DNA of 64,000 bases from Bursaphelenchus xylophilus (GCA_904066235.2 CAJFCV020000003.1:1364001-1428000), one strand, 5' to 3'; positions 44,520-57,600 are shown, counted from the stretch's first letter. Numbers and translations: made by a program. The notes: generated by a model not told the origin, from the sequence alone.

Positions 44520-45060
44520 AGTGTTTTTCTCCTCATTTCAAGCACTTTCACGTCCTCTGAGTCATCTAGTTTCGACTGGCCTTGGGCCTAAATTTAGTAC
44601 AGTTACGATCGCTCTCCCTTTCGCTACAACTTTCCGAAACGATTTCGCTTTTCCCTCGCAAGAAGAGGGAAACCTCAGATGCTGAAATTTCGAAAGTAAT
44701 GTTTTTTCGGCCGGAGGGGAAGTAGTCGAAAAAGGTCCGTAGAGTACTCGCTTCCCGCGCTCATGTTATATTATTCATGGGCGGTTTTGTTCGGGTCAGT
44801 GTCGTTTATTTATTAGGCTGCAATTTTCGGGATTTTTGGGTCCAAAAACGTTGCAAGTCCGCATATTGCAATGAATTTTTAAAGCGGTTGGCAATTGTAA
44901 AAAATGAATTTTTTGCATTTTTGGCCATCCGGTGAATTTGATTTTTATGCAAATTCTCGAATTGCAACTTATGATTTCTCTGGAAATTCGGCGTAGTTAC
45001 TCTATGTAGGCCATGTATTAATCGCAGAAAATTTCAAATTGCTTTTCAATGCGGCAACCA
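44520..45060. other. Stretch without recognisable gene or repeat
   Basis: No long open frame, splice pattern or known repeat family of this window is present. Confidence 0.5.
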
Positions 45061-45073
45061 AGATACCAGTCTA

Positions 45074-45213
45074 TCAGTCTGTCGGGAAAATAATGATAAT
45101 AGTGTCAATGCGCCGATCGCGTCGCTGAATTTGATTTTTGCACAATTCATTTTCTCGGCCGCGATACGCTTTTCGTTGCAAAAGAGTGCTCATTATTTCC
45201 CCCGACAAACTGA
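45074..45213. repeat. TCAGTCTGTCGGG hairpin element
   Basis: An AGCAC-type copy (variant GATAATAGTGTC) with TA on both sides. Confidence 0.75.
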
Positions 45214-45994
45214 TATTGTTGTAAAGGGTGTCGTTCTACGTAGGTTTTGGCTTCAAAATTGGCTCTTGAGATTTCTGACACCATGTATTATTGGTGGGTT
45301 TGTCGTACGGGAATCAGAGAGGGTCTTTGTTTTTTGAAGAACGTGAACATATTGCAAGTCTTTGCCAAGTCTCCGCCGAGTGTCCAACGGCTTTGTCAGG
45401 CTTAGGGACTTTCTACAACCTTTTTTTGGGTATCCACCTTGCCCTACGCCCGGTATCGTCGATTTTGTGCTGACCCAAACTGTGGTCGGCCCTTGGGAGG
45501 TCCCATGAGACAATGTTTGGCAAAAAATAAACCTCCATAAGACAAAACCCTCCCACAACAAATTTTTTTGGCCCCTCTGCAATCCTTTCTGCAGAGGTTT
45601 GAAGGTTGTTTATCCATTTTGCATCCGGTTTTAACTATGTACCTCCAACTTGAGTGGCTTAGTCATCCTCGGGCCTTTCTTTCCGCATACCTCTTCCCGC
45701 TTTTCTTTGGCCGAAAAAGTTGGATTTTTTTGGGGTTTCCGCAAAAACATTGTATAATCTGACATTTTCCCTTAAAACCTGAGCATTGTAGTAATTCTAT
45801 TGTTGGTCAAAATATCATTTATGTTTAGGGGTTTTGGTGAAATTTCAAAAAAAAATTGTTTTGTGTTCAATAGAACTTGAGGATCGGCTTCTATTTTTGG
45901 AATTTTTGTGGAGCAATACTTTCCTGGGTATTTGAGAAAACATGAGGAATGGGACGTATTTTACCAATGTACATTTTTAGAAATAGTAAATATA

Positions 45995-46146
45995 TCAGTC
46001 TGTCGGGAAAATTATGTGGATTTGGCGGAGAAAAATGTCTCTGCTTGTCGCTGTCGTCCAAATCTCCAGCGGCTGCTAGCCGTCGCAAAGCGATGATGGG
46101 CGATTCCAAGGCGCGACGAATCCACATTATTTTCCCGACAGACTGA
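45995..46146. repeat. TCAGTCTGTCGGG hairpin element, intact TGGATTTG-type copy
   Basis: It is 152 bases long with both termini perfect and TA outside each. The core GCTGCTAGCCGTCGCAAAGC is that of the subfamily. A lone right end follows at 46232-46256. Confidence 0.85.
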
Positions 46147-46544
46147 TAATGTAAAAAGGACATTTCGCCCGGAATTTAGGCGTTTGCACTGTGCAGAAAA
46201 AATCAAGATGCACGCGACAGCCCAAAAAAAATATTCCACATTATTTTCCCGACAGACTTGTATATTACGTTGTTTGTTTTAGAAAGCTGTCGTTTTATAA
46301 GAGTGTGTCCTATAGAGGTGTGATAAAGTAAGCATTTGTTGGGAAGATAATGAACACAAAGCCAGTGTACCGATCGCGTCGCTGAAAATCAATTTGGTCT
46401 TGCCGCGACACAATTCATTTTCTCGGCGTACTGATAAATAATATTTACTTTTGTTGTTTCCTTACGTCACTTTTCATAGACCACCGTGATTTTTAAACCC
46501 TCTTCCTTTTTTTGCGACGAAAGAGACGCCGGCTTAACACCTCC

Positions 46545-46660
46545 GGCATTTGCACTGTGCATTCTCTTTTCTTCCCCCTTGCACCGTGCATTTCTCTTTG
46601 TTTGTCGCCACTGCACAGTGCACTCTTTCCTTCCGCTTCCTCTCGCACCGTGCAAACGCC
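46545..46660. repeat. Cluster of GCACNGTGC palindromes in a GC-rich stretch
   Basis: Four copies (TGCACTGTGCA, TGCACCGTGCA twice, TGCACAGTGCA) lie within 115 bases. Overlapping open frames on both strands show no recognisable protein. Confidence 0.6.
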
Positions 46661-47453
46661 CAGGAAGCGGGGCGGAATCGGGGCCGAAAACAGGTGTTCC
46701 GGTGGCGGCCCAAAACTAAGCGCTTCTGTTATAACGCATCTCCGGGGCCGTGGAAACACCCAGGCCGACTAAGCGGGCTGATTGCGGGGGCGAAACTTTT
46801 TCTTATTTGTGGGAGATTTTTGAAGTGATTCAGAGGGAAATATTGAGTATAATTTGGAGGGTGTTAGAGAAAAAGTCTGGGGAAAGGATGAGAAAGGATT
46901 TGTGGAGATCAAAGTGGAGTGATTTAGAGGCAAATTGCAAATTCTTTTGGAGATTTTAGAGGAAGTCTTCCATTTTGGAGGCTTTTTTGAAGAGTTTTAA
47001 TATAATTTTTGATGTTAATTTAAATTTTCTGGATAGTAAATTACTAGTAATTGGGGGAAAACAATTTTTGAGATAGAAAACCTTTTAAAAATGACGTCTT
47101 TAGGCCAAAAAATGCCTAATTTTTGCCAAAAATAAAGCAAAACTTATTAATTTCGAATCATTATAGGCCGAACGTATATATTTTACAAACTTTGAACCTT
47201 AATGTAAGCTTCTAAAAAAGTAGTCAACACAATAAATTTCCCAATTTCCCTTATCTTTCCCTCGAAACTCGCCTGTTTTTTTATCGTTGTATACAATTCT
47301 TTTGCATTGTTATTTTTCTTCCTATTCGTTTCCAAATCAATCCCTGCATGCATTGAGCGTGTGAATCACAAATTTTCCCTCATATACTAATGTCTTTGCG
47401 GAGGGAAAAAGTCATTTTTTTCATTTTTTGTACTATTTTTGCAATTTTTCTTA

Positions 47454-47911
47454 CTTGGGAAGTACCTCAAGTGCAATGTTCAGATTTTTTTAAAATTATG
47501 CACACACTTTGGCCATTAGCCATATATTAGTTCGTGAAAATTTTGGCTCGCGAGTTGCAGACACCGCCGAGATATTGAACCACCTTTGCGGCCAAGAGAG
47601 TACGCAAAATGGAGAGCGGTCAGAGAGAACGACACTTTTTGGCCATATCTTTGCCAATTTCGTGCGGAAAAAATTTATTTTTTGTGGAAACATTACCCTC
47701 TATGACAGCCATAGGTATGGAACTTTTCATGCCCAAATTCGCAAAAAAATACAAAATTTTTTGCAAAATTAACTCTAAAAATCTCAGTCGTCTCTGCAAA
47801 TTGCAAGCCAGAAGTTTCGTATATGATGGAGGGAAGATCTATAAAAAATTATTCTAAATTTGTGCCAAGTTTCATCAAGGTCTGAGCGTCGCACTTGGAG
47901 TACTTCCCCTA
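47454..47911. mobile_element. CAGGGGAAGTAC hairpin MITE
   Basis: Ends CTTGGGAAGTACCTCAAGTG and CACTTGGAGTACTTCCCCTA, preceded by TTA, enclose the complete internal block order. Confidence 0.8.
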
Positions 47912-47994
47912 TAAATTTTTTCTCCAGTGTAGGAGCCGTATTTTACAAAAATTGGAAGTTATTTGAGAGGGAAATTGGTTGATTTATTTTACCG

Positions 47995-48170
47995 ATTTTT
48001 TTGATTTTTTATTTTTATTTTTTTTTTTTTATATTTTTATTTTTTATTAGAAAACCCTTTAAAATTCAATTTTTCCAAATTTTTCCATCAAAAAATCGTC
48101 CCAAACTTAAAAAAAATCTATTTTTATCCCATAATATTTTTTCTTTCTTTTTTTATCTTTTCCCCGGAAC
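47995..48170. other. AT-rich low-complexity tract
   Basis: Runs of T interspersed with ATTTTTATTTTT. No gene was seen. Confidence 0.7.
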
Positions 48171-48469
48171 ATCTTGAACACAATAAAGGGCGAAGCGTTT
48201 GGACGTGCCCATAAAATTTTGTTTGGCAGTTTATAACAAAAAAAATGAAAAGATGTTCACGAGAGAATCTCGAGAGAATCTTTTGGGCCCATGGGAGTGG
48301 AATGTGTATTATCTGATTTTGCGAGTCATGTTTTTTTTGAAAAAAATGCGTTTTGGGTATTGTGAGTTGTCAATTGTCGCTATAAAAACATTTTTGGCTT
48401 TATTAGTGGTAAAAAATTTTTAATTCAATTTTTTTTTCGATTTTCAGTTCAAAAATTTCATTTTTTTAT

Positions 48470-48740
48470 TCGACGCAAGGTGTCCAATGTTTCTATGAAA
48501 AATCATTTGTTTCTGTTTACGACTTAAAAAGTTATTGGCAAAAAACGTTCTCGTCTGACCGACTCTCCTCATTTTTTGCGCTGCCTCACAAAGAAGTTGT
48601 TGAATATCTCAGCGGCGTTTGCAAAGAACGAGCTGAATTTTTTAGAGGTAGAACTTTAGCCCATCTAGAAACTCTGGGCTAAAGTTGAAAAAAATCGACC
48701 GGTCGAACTTTTACTTCCCAAGATTTCTTTTATTGTCCCT
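48470..48740. repeat. Diverged CAGGGGAAGTAC-family arm
   Basis: GAATATCTCAGCGGCGTTTG, GAGCTGAATTTTTTAG and AATCGACCGGTCGAAC blocks are present. The last of these is shared with the palindrome at 49.7-50.4 kb. Confidence 0.5.
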
Positions 48741-49696
48741 AAAGACTTTCAAAAAATTGTTCATTCGAGATTTTACACTCTAAAATTTCTTTTTTATATA
48801 AATTAACCACCAGTGGTCTATGTAGAACCTATATGTCAAATTTAAAGGCAATTGCCTCAGGCATTTTCCATACAAACCTATATTTATTGGGCAACAAACG
48901 GGAGTTCTCTCGGTTCTGACTGTCTTGGCAAATTTAAGGGCAATCGCCTCAGGCATTTTACATAAAAAGCAACATTTTTAGCCCTAAAAGCCAATTTTAC
49001 TCATTGGCTTTTTTCTACCCTTTCCTTTCCCCAAAAAAATCTCAATAAATCTTCGCCAAATTACTAATAACGCTTATTTTCCGTCTTTGTGAATAATACG
49101 CATTACTCAAATGGAGCGCGCTCGGGAAATAAGAAATGGAGCCGGAAGTGAGGTGCGCGGGGATCGTTTTCATATATGAGAAAACAATTATCCAAAATTT
49201 CAGCCGGATTTATTTAGATTTTTCAAGTTTCCCCTGCCTCCGCAAAACTTTCGACTTTTCCTTTTTTTCTCCAAAAATTTAATAGGGTCGACATTTTGGA
49301 GCTAAGCTTTATTCAAAGTCGCGCTACGGTAGCCTTGAAATGGCGCTTGTTAGTTTTGGAACGCAATTGAATGCGCAATTTGGATAGGGTTGGCGAGCGA
49401 ATTAATTGGGTGTTTAGAGGGCAATCGCGCTTTCAAGGGTGCAACAGTTTGGCGACAAAATGAGGGAAAGCCGGCTTTTTCGATTTTTTGTAGAGTATTT
49501 TGAAAAAAAATTGTTTTTCGGTTTGAAAAGCTAAGAAAATGAGTACGACTTTCCTTCAAAAAGTCAGATTTCCAGATTTTCTCGGGAAAAATAAAGAACT
49601 TCGAATTTCAAAAAATGTGACCGGTCGATTTTCCTCACACTTTGACTTCATACTCTAGATAGACGTAGTATATATCGCTGAAGATTTTAGCTCGAA

Positions 49697-50449
49697 GGAA
49701 TTTAACTGCGCACTAGGGCAGGATTGGTCTATGGTCGGCTACTGGCAATAAAAGTGGGATTTTTGGAATCTCGCGATTTTGAAATTAAAAAAAAATTGTA
49801 AAATTGCGATCACAGCCAAAACTGAGATTTTTAGAGAATTTCGCAGGTTACAGCGCTGAGATTTTCCACAAGAAAAAATTTGAAAAATGGGAATTTTTGA
49901 TTTGTTCGGGGAATAAAAGTAAAATATGGGAAGTTCTGAAAATGTGACTGGTCGATTTTCTTTAAATTTCGAGTGCATACTCTAGATAGACGTAGTATAA
50001 ATCGCTGAAAGTTTTAGGTCATACTTTGCACACGCAGCCGAGATATTCAACGACCTTCGAGAGTACTCATTTTACGTACCCTTACGCAGAAAGATCGTTG
50101 AATATCTCGGCTGCGTCTGCAAAGTATGAGCTAAAATTTTCAGCGATTTATACTACGTCTATAGAGAATGTGTTCTAGAAATTCGAAGAAAATCGACCGG
50201 TCAATTTTTCAGAACCTCCCATATTTTACTTTTTTTGCCCAAACAAATCCAAGATTCTCATTTTCAATTTTTTCCTGTGGAAAATCTCAGCGCAGTAACC
50301 TGAGAAATACTCCAAAAATCTCATTTTTATCCGTGATCGCAATTTTACAATTTTTTCATTTTCAAAATCGCCAACTTCCAAAAATCCCGCTTTTATTGCC
50401 ACTAGCCGACCATAGACCAATACTGCCCTAGCGCGCAGTTAAATTCCCC
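49697..50449. repeat. Large palindrome (about 750 bp)
   Basis: The left arm starts GGAATTTAACTGCGCACTAG then GGTCTATGGTCGGCTACTGG; the right arm ends with the inverse, CCACTAGCCGACCATAGACC then GCGCGCAGTTAAATTCC. The axis is near 50073, between AACGACCTTCGAGAG and AAGATCGTT. Arms are about 340 bases each with modest divergence. No target duplication was recognised. Confidence 0.75.
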
Positions 50450-50778
50450 TTTCTGAAAACCCTTAATTAACTAAATGGATTTACCTTTTCCCCCAATCTT
50501 TGTCTCCGCAAAAAAATTTTTTAACGCAGTAAAAAACTGTTTGCAAAAGAAATTCACCTCGAGAGAATACTAGTAGCCGTTCCGATTTTCTTTCTTGCTC
50601 TTTTGTCAAAGGAAGAAAACCTTGAAGGGGTTTTTTTTCCAAAATGAACTGTCATAAAAATCGATGGTCGTTTGGGGATTTTATTCACCGCGAGGGCATT
50701 AATCGTTCGCTACAGGAATCTTGATGGACCCATTGATTTATTTATTGAAGAGTAATGTCAAGTTTTCGTTGAGTTTTA

Positions 50779-51191
50779 CAAGGGAGGTGACACAAGTGCA
50801 ACGCCCAGATTTTGATGAAAGTTGACACAAATTTAGACTAATTTTTTCAAAGACATATGCGAGATTTCTAGCTCGCGCTTTGCACAAACGACGTAGATTT
50901 TTACATCGAAAGTCGGGAAAAATTTTGACACTTTTTTGCTAATTTTCGCATCAAAAATTGTAGGCCTATTTCTACTGTAGAGGGTAATGTTTCCACAAAA
51001 ATTCTGTTTTTTGATGACAAACTAAGAGAGATACGGCCAAGAAGTGTTTTTATCTCTGACTCCGCCTTTCGTGCACTCTTTCGGCCGCAAATATCGTTGT
51101 ATATCTCGGTGTGTCTGCAAAGCGCTAGCTAAAACTTTTAGGAATTGATATCTGGCCTATTCTGAGCGCCGCAGTTGGGGTACTTCTCTTG
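50779..51191. mobile_element. CAGGGGAAGTAC MITE, diverged
   Basis: CAAGGGAGGTGACACAAGTG to GTTGGGGTACTTCTCTTG, preceded by TTA, with the internal block order conserved. Confidence 0.7.
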
Positions 51192-51603
51192 ATAGTTGTA
51201 CTTAGAACGGTCGACCAAACGAAAAATCTTTTGCAACATTACTTTTTTGAATTTTGAAATTTTACTAGAGCAAAAAAATAAACAACCACAGTAGCCGTAT
51301 TTTACAGATATTATTGCGTTATTGACCAATTTTTTAGACATTTAAAAAAAATCAAATCCAAAAAAATTTAAAATGACTCATTCTTTCGCTTGGTAAAAAT
51401 GCGACTCTAGTTTATTACTCATTCTGTTCTTCTTACAATTTGTCACAGACTTTTATAACGAATCACCAAAAAATTTGTGTCATCATTTTGCTGGAAGGGT
51501 TTTCTTAGTCATGACTGCTTCTTTTCTAGCGGAAAAACTAACTTTTTTATATTACTGAGAAAGCAATATTTTTTCGTGCCAAATTTGTAAATTAGTGGCC
51601 TTA

Positions 51604-51748
51604 TCATCTGTCGGGAAAATAAAGTGGATTTGTCGCGTCGTGGAATCGCCCATCATTGCTTTGCAACGGCAGGCGCGGCTGGAGTTTTTTTTTGCGACAA
51701 AGAGACATTTTGCTGTGACAAATCCACATTATTTTCCCGACAAACTGA
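51604..51748. repeat. TCAGTCTGTCGGG hairpin element
   Basis: A TGGATTTGTCGC subfamily copy with the core in the opposite orientation to the 45995 copy (CCCATCATTGCTTTGCAACG). Confidence 0.75.
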
Positions 51749-51804
51749 AAAAATCCCTCAACTTTTGACGGAAAAATCTCAGATTTTTTGCAGGTACCCC
51801 TTTA

Positions 51805-51951
51805 TCAGTCTGTCGGGAAAATAATGTGGATTTTTCGCGTCTGGGAATCACCCACCCGCTTTGCGACGGCTAGCTGGAGATTTGGTGCGGCACTGCGACA
51901 ACGCGAGACATTTTGCAGCGACAAATCCACATTATTTTCCCGACAGACTGA
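51805..51951. repeat. TCAGTCTGTCGGG hairpin element
   Basis: Same subfamily and orientation as the neighbouring copy at 51604, with both ends intact. Confidence 0.8.
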
Positions 51952-52614
51952 AACAATTTTATCAAATTTTTTCCGATTTTTTTCATTTTTCCCCTCCGGG
52001 TTTCAAACCCCTTCAGTGCGGACTTAATTAATCTCCCCAGTCAATATGTTTTCCCCCCGTAAAACATTCATTTCCCCCGCCGAAAGCCGCCGAAATACCG
52101 CTTCCCAACGCGGAGAGCGGGCCCGAACGGAACAGCTGTTGCATTGAAATCTGTGTCAATTATTGCAAAAAAAAAGAGTTGTAGGCGAATGGAACGGGCA
52201 TATTCTCGGGTCGATCCTCCTCCCGCTTTTTGTTTGGGCGCGATGAGTAAAACTCGCAAAAAATACATATGAAAAACATTTGTATTCGGGGAGATTTTGC
52301 GCGCGTTGAAGCGATTTCCGAGTGCGATTTTTTTGACGGATTTTGATTTGAGGGAAATTTTGAGGAGGTAATTAGTGTTTTCGGGCGGAATTGGCTGTTT
52401 ATTTTGACAGAGGAGGTACTACCTGAAGCATTTTTCTTTGTGATTTTAATTTTTATGCGGCTCGGAGTAAGCTCCAAAAAAATTGTTAAGCCCTATGCGA
52501 TTTTTAGGGCACACAGCCAATTTTTTACTGACCGTCCCTCTTCGTTCTCGACAATAGCTTTGTGAATCTTGTGCGCAAGGATTTATTTAGTATTTTGCAA
52601 AAATAGTCCACATC

Positions 52615-52749
52615 CGGGCTGTCGGGAAAATAATGAGCACAATATCGCTGTGCCAATGAAGTGAAAAGCAATTTGACTTTGTTTCGAAGACAATTCATTT
52701 TTTCGTCGCAAATGCGGTAGCTTTGCTCATTACTTTCCCGACAGACTGA
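52615..52749. repeat. TCAGTCTGTCGGG hairpin element, left end shortened
   Basis: An AGCAC-subfamily copy; the left end begins at CTGTCGGGAAAATAATG and the right end is TTACTTTCCCGACAGACTGA. Confidence 0.7.
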
Positions 52750-53390
52750 TATCTAATACAATACCAGAGTTTTATACTTTTAAAATTGAAGAAAATCAAT
52801 TTTCTGGCAATTTTATACCAAAAAATTTTGATGGTTGCGCAAGGTAAAACTCTTGAATATCTTTTCCAAAAAAATAATATTACATTTGGCCCAAGCTTGA
52901 TTAAAATTTGAAAGTTGTACTTCAATCAATTTGCCAATTTTACATTTCCGTTTTTCTAATCCGTTCTATTCCCTTGGTTGATGCTCCCAGAGCCTTCATT
53001 TTCCTAGTGTTTCGCCGATTATTTACCGCAATTCCCTTGTTTGCTCAATTTCCCTCCAAACGCTCCAAAAACTACTATTGGCGGATCGAATTTACCTCGG
53101 CCTTTTCGAATTTCGTTGTTTTTTGCCGCACTCTTTCGCCGGGCCTCCGGATCTCCCCCTCAAAATCTCTATCGGATCTGGAAGCTGGGGCCTGTCTTGA
53201 GGGGCGCCTGTTATCCATCGTTTCCTTTCTTTATGCGTCCTTTGCATCGCCCGGGCCTATTGATCCCGACGGCTCGGACTTTCGGCCCTGGAGTCGCCAT
53301 TCACCTTTGGGGCGTTGGGGCGATGCAAAAATGTGTTTATGGAGTTCGTTAGTGGAGGGAACTTTCTTGAAAAAAAATTAGTTTCTTATT

Positions 53391-53536
53391 AGCTTGTCGG
53401 GAAAATAATGTGGATTTGTAAAATTTCTCGCCTCGCCACATTCGCGGATCGAATTCCTAGCGGTGGTTAGCCGTCGCAAAGCGATGATAGGCGATTCCAA
53501 GGCGCGACGAATCCACATTATTTTCCCGACATACAA
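53391..53536. repeat. TCAGTCTGTCGGG hairpin element
   Basis: A TGGATTTG subfamily copy with GGTTAGCCGTCGCAAAGCGA in the core and right end ATTATTTTCCCGACATAC. Confidence 0.75.
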
Positions 53537-54296
53537 ATAATGTAACTAGGATAACCCGCTACTGTTTCTTTTTTGAATTTGATTTTGTAAGGGATTTTTT
53601 GTGGGAAACTTTCTGATCGGCCACACAATCAAACCTCTTGACAACTAATCGTATGTTAATAGGGACCTTTTTCGTTATACGGGGTTCGCCATGGACTAGA
53701 ATTAGCCATTGGGGCCTTTGCAGTTGTTCGCTAAAGGCAGGTTTCGTTGTATGGGAGTTCGTTGTACAGAGTTCCACTGTAGTAAAAATTTTAGCTCACG
53801 ATTGCAACCCCAGCTGGGATATTCCAATTGTAAAAAACTTTGTGTTTTTGCCACAGCAGATTTTTAATTTTTTATGTCAATTTCTGATTTTTGGTCATTA
53901 TGTTGAGCGATTAGTCAAACTGACAATGTTTACTGCTTTTTTTGACCAATTATAAAAAACCTCATGACTAATACGCTATGCGCAAAGGTTAATTAATTTA
54001 ACCCAAGCAAAGGAAATGAGTCATATTTTAGATTTTTTTTAAATTCGCCTGCTTTTCAATTTTACCATTTATCAAATTTAAGTTCAAAATTTGCACAACG
54101 TATTTTACAATTCCCTCAAAAAACCACCCACCGCCTCCAGGCACGTGTTTGTTTTTAATTAGAGCATCCGCAAGCCCTTCAGGATCCCGCGAAACGAAAG
54201 CGATATGTGGGGGATAAAGGGAAAAAAAAGATTTGGATTAAGCAAACATTGGTCAATTTCTTTTATACGATTTATATAAGACAATGAACGTGTACT

Positions 54297-54449
54297 AGTC
54301 CGTTCGCAAAGTCGCTGGAGTGATTTCCAGAAAAAAGCCTATTGCACGGTGCAAAAAGCAAAAAATTGCATAGTGCAAGGTGCACTTTTGTTTTCTCAAA
54401 GTGCATGTCGCCAAAATCACTCCAGCGACTTTGCGAACGAACTACTATC
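54297..54449. repeat. GTTCGCAAAGTCGCTGG hairpin element
   Basis: Inverse ends GTCCGTTCGCAAAGTCGCTG and CAGCGACTTTGCGAACGAAC are flanked by TA on both sides. The interior has TTGCACGGTGCAA and related palindromes. The same termini enclose the 103-bp array at 3396-4017. Confidence 0.8.
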
Positions 54450-54513
54450 CGGGACAAAAAGTCCTGATAACTTTGCACAGTGTTATCAGGACTTTTTGTC
54501 CCGGGTAGTAGTA
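54447..54513. repeat. Near-perfect 67-bp hairpin
   Basis: TACTATCCGGGACAAAAAGT followed by CCTGATAAC pairs with its inverse across the loop TTTGCACAGT. There is only one mismatch (ATCC against CGGG) in about 28 base pairs. It ends about 147 bases before the integrin start codon. Confidence 0.85.
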
Positions 54514-54659
54514 TTATCGGTCATCTTGAATTATGCTTTTTTTAATTCCATTTTTCGCAACTTTTCTGCGCGTCTCCTTGTTTACAAGGAAGATAATAAA
54601 AACGTTCCTTTCGTTGTAACATTTTCGGTTGTAAAATTTTTGTTGTTCCAGGTTAAAGG

Positions 54660-57600
54660 ATGACCGGAAAGAAGTCGGCTCAACGGGCCGTCTTCCTGTT
54701 GGTCGTCTACTGTCTGTGTCTGCAGGCATTTAACATCGACACCAAACAGCCGCTGATCCACAGAGGCCAACCGGCCAGTGGGTTCGGATATTCGATCGAT
54801 TTTTACAAGAGTGGGAATACCATTGAGTAAGTTGTGATTTACTCAATCAGAAAAGGGTATAAAACTCAACTATTGGTTTTATTTAATTTTAGGCTTCTTT
54901 CCGGAGCTCCCTTTGGCCGAACCAACCAGCGAGACATCCAAAAAGGTGGTACTGTCTACAAATGCGAGACCACTACCAACAGATGCGCTGAGATCGTGTT
55001 TGATCGAACAGGCAAGTCAAATCAGCCATTTAGGCCTTCAGGCAATAAATTAATAACCCTCACATGTCCATTTTTAGGCAACGAAAGACGTCTCAACGGC
55101 TCTCGCAACCTTCCAATCGAAGAAAAGTCCTATCAAATGTTCGGAGCGACCGTCATTGCCAGTAAAAATGGCGATGGCGTTCTCGCTTGTGCTCCTCATT
55201 ACAAATACTTCTTCTCCCGATTCGAAGTGGTCGAGCCGGTTGGAACTTGCTTCTATGCGACCGAAAATTTCAACAGGATCACCGAATTCGCTCCGTGCCG
55301 TCAGGAGCCCGCCAGACATGGCCGTCATCGTTTCGGTTATGGAATGTGCGGCTTTTCGGCCGCGATTCCCAACAACGGAGACAAGAGATTGTACATCTCC
55401 GCTCCGGGAGTTTGGTATTGGCAGGGCGCGGTGTTCAGTCAGAACATCAACAATGCAACGGATCGGCCGGAGACTCCAGCTGGACCAGCTGATACCGACA
55501 ACTCTTACCTTGGTATGTTGAAATGCCCTACAAGTCATTCTGTTTTTTTCTAGGCTACGCTTCGGCCACCGGCGACTTCGACGGTGACAATATTGATGAT
55601 ATTGTTGTTGGAGCTCCTCGTGCCAACTCTTTGATCGGCCAAGTCACTATTCTCGATGAGAAACTGAACGTTCTTCTCAACCTCACTGATCCCAAAGGCC
55701 AACGTGGGCAATATTACGGCGCCGCAGTTGTCACCACCGACCTCAACAAGGACGGAAAGGTCGACCTTATCGTTGGAAGTCCTTTCTACACCGATTATAA
55801 GACCGTTCTTGATGCCAAAACGCAAGAACACAAACCTCAGTACGACATTGGAAAGGTCTATGTGTACATCCAAACCGGCGCGCGAACCTTCAAAGAGCCG
55901 ATTCAACTCAAAGGACATGAACAATGGGGTCGATTCGGCCATGCGTTGGCTGCCGCTGGCGATTTGAACGGCGACGGTTTCAATGATTTCATTGTTGGTG
56001 CGCCCTACGACGGTGAGAACCGTCAAGGAGCGGTCTATGTTTATCATGGAAGTGAGGAGGGAGTTCGCAAAGAGCACACTCAACGTATCCATGCCAGAGA
56101 TGTGGCTGGAGATCTCCGAACCTTCGGATTTTCATTGGCTGCGGGCACGGATGTCGACCGAAACGACTATCCTGACATCGCTATTGGATCCATGGACAGT
56201 GCTAAAGCCGTGATTCTGAAGACCAAGCCGGTGATTCAGATCACTGGTTTCGTTAAAACCACGAGAAAGACTATCAATTTGGATGACAAAACTTGTGTTA
56301 CCGAGTTCGGACGATTGCCTTGGTAAGTTGACCACTTGAACCATTTAAAACGACAGAGTAAACCTTTCTGTTGCATTAGAAATCCATCTTCACGATAAAT
56401 TTAGGCTAAAGATTACCTATTTTCAGTGAGAAAGTCAAGTTCTGTCTCAAATTCGGCGGCAAAACTCAACACAACAACGTTGACGTCAAAGTTCAAGTCA
56501 ACCTGGACTCCAAGAACAAACAATCGCCCCGTGCCTTCTTTGCTCGCAAAGATCTCGACAAGAAACGTGGAGTCACCATCGACAAATCCTCCGTTTCTCG
56601 CGAACAACCCGATCTTATAACCCAGAACCTCGTTTTGACCAAGAACCGTGAAGTTTGTGAGACCTATGACGTCTATGTTCCGGAGACAATCCGAGACAAG
56701 ATCAGCCCCATTCTCATCAACGTCAACTACACTTATCAAGAGAAACGAGCGCAGCCCGGCCAATTAGAGCCGGCAGTTGACACCACACTTCCTCAAGCCT
56801 TCGTCACCGAGTTGACGATCGAAAAAGACTGTGGTGATGACAACGTTTGTGTTCCTGATCTTCAAGTCCGTGCCAGGACCAACAAGGAGAAGTTTACTGT
56901 CGGCGCGGAGGATAAGACCGTCACTTTGAACGTTACTGTCGACAACAAAGGAGAAGACTCTTATCTGACACAGATGAAGATCGAAATCCCCAAAGGCTTC
57001 GAATACGGAGGAGTTGAAAGCTACGACAACAAGCACAAGGTCTCTTGTACTCCAACCGATGAGACTAAGGTCGAGAAGGACGAAAGCGCTCCTCAGGAGT
57101 TCATTTGTGAAGTCGGAAATCCCCTACCGGCCAACGAACGAGCTGACTTTGGAGTTAAACTAACTGGAGAAAACGTTGATGCCAACAAAGAGTTTGTCGA
57201 AGTTAAGATGAGCGTGAACTCAACTAATCCCGAAGAGTCTGGCAGCACTGGAGATAACGATTTGACTGTCAAAATCCCCATCGAAGTCAAGGCTCAACTC
57301 TCGTTGATTGGCCGTTCCAACCCCGAGCAAGTGGACTATTCCATTCGTAACCGAACCCTTGCCGAGTCCGCTACCTTCGATTTTGAAGTCGGACCAGTGG
57401 TTTCCCACTTGTTCCAAGTCATCAACCGAGGGCCTAGCGTGATCAACGGCGCTAAACTCGACATCTTCTGGCCTAGTTTCTCTGACAAAGGAAAGACCTT
57501 GCTCTACTTGATTGACATGCCATTTGTCAGCGACCCATTGAAGGCGCGTTGTCAAGTCAAACAAGGAGCCAACGTCAATCCTGCCGGCTTGGCAATTTCC

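Noticed and set aside
52908..53381. 157-codon plus-strand open frame with an overlapping 103-codon frame
   Set aside because: Two overlapping frames in a GC-richer patch without recognised motifs or splice sites; more likely compositional.
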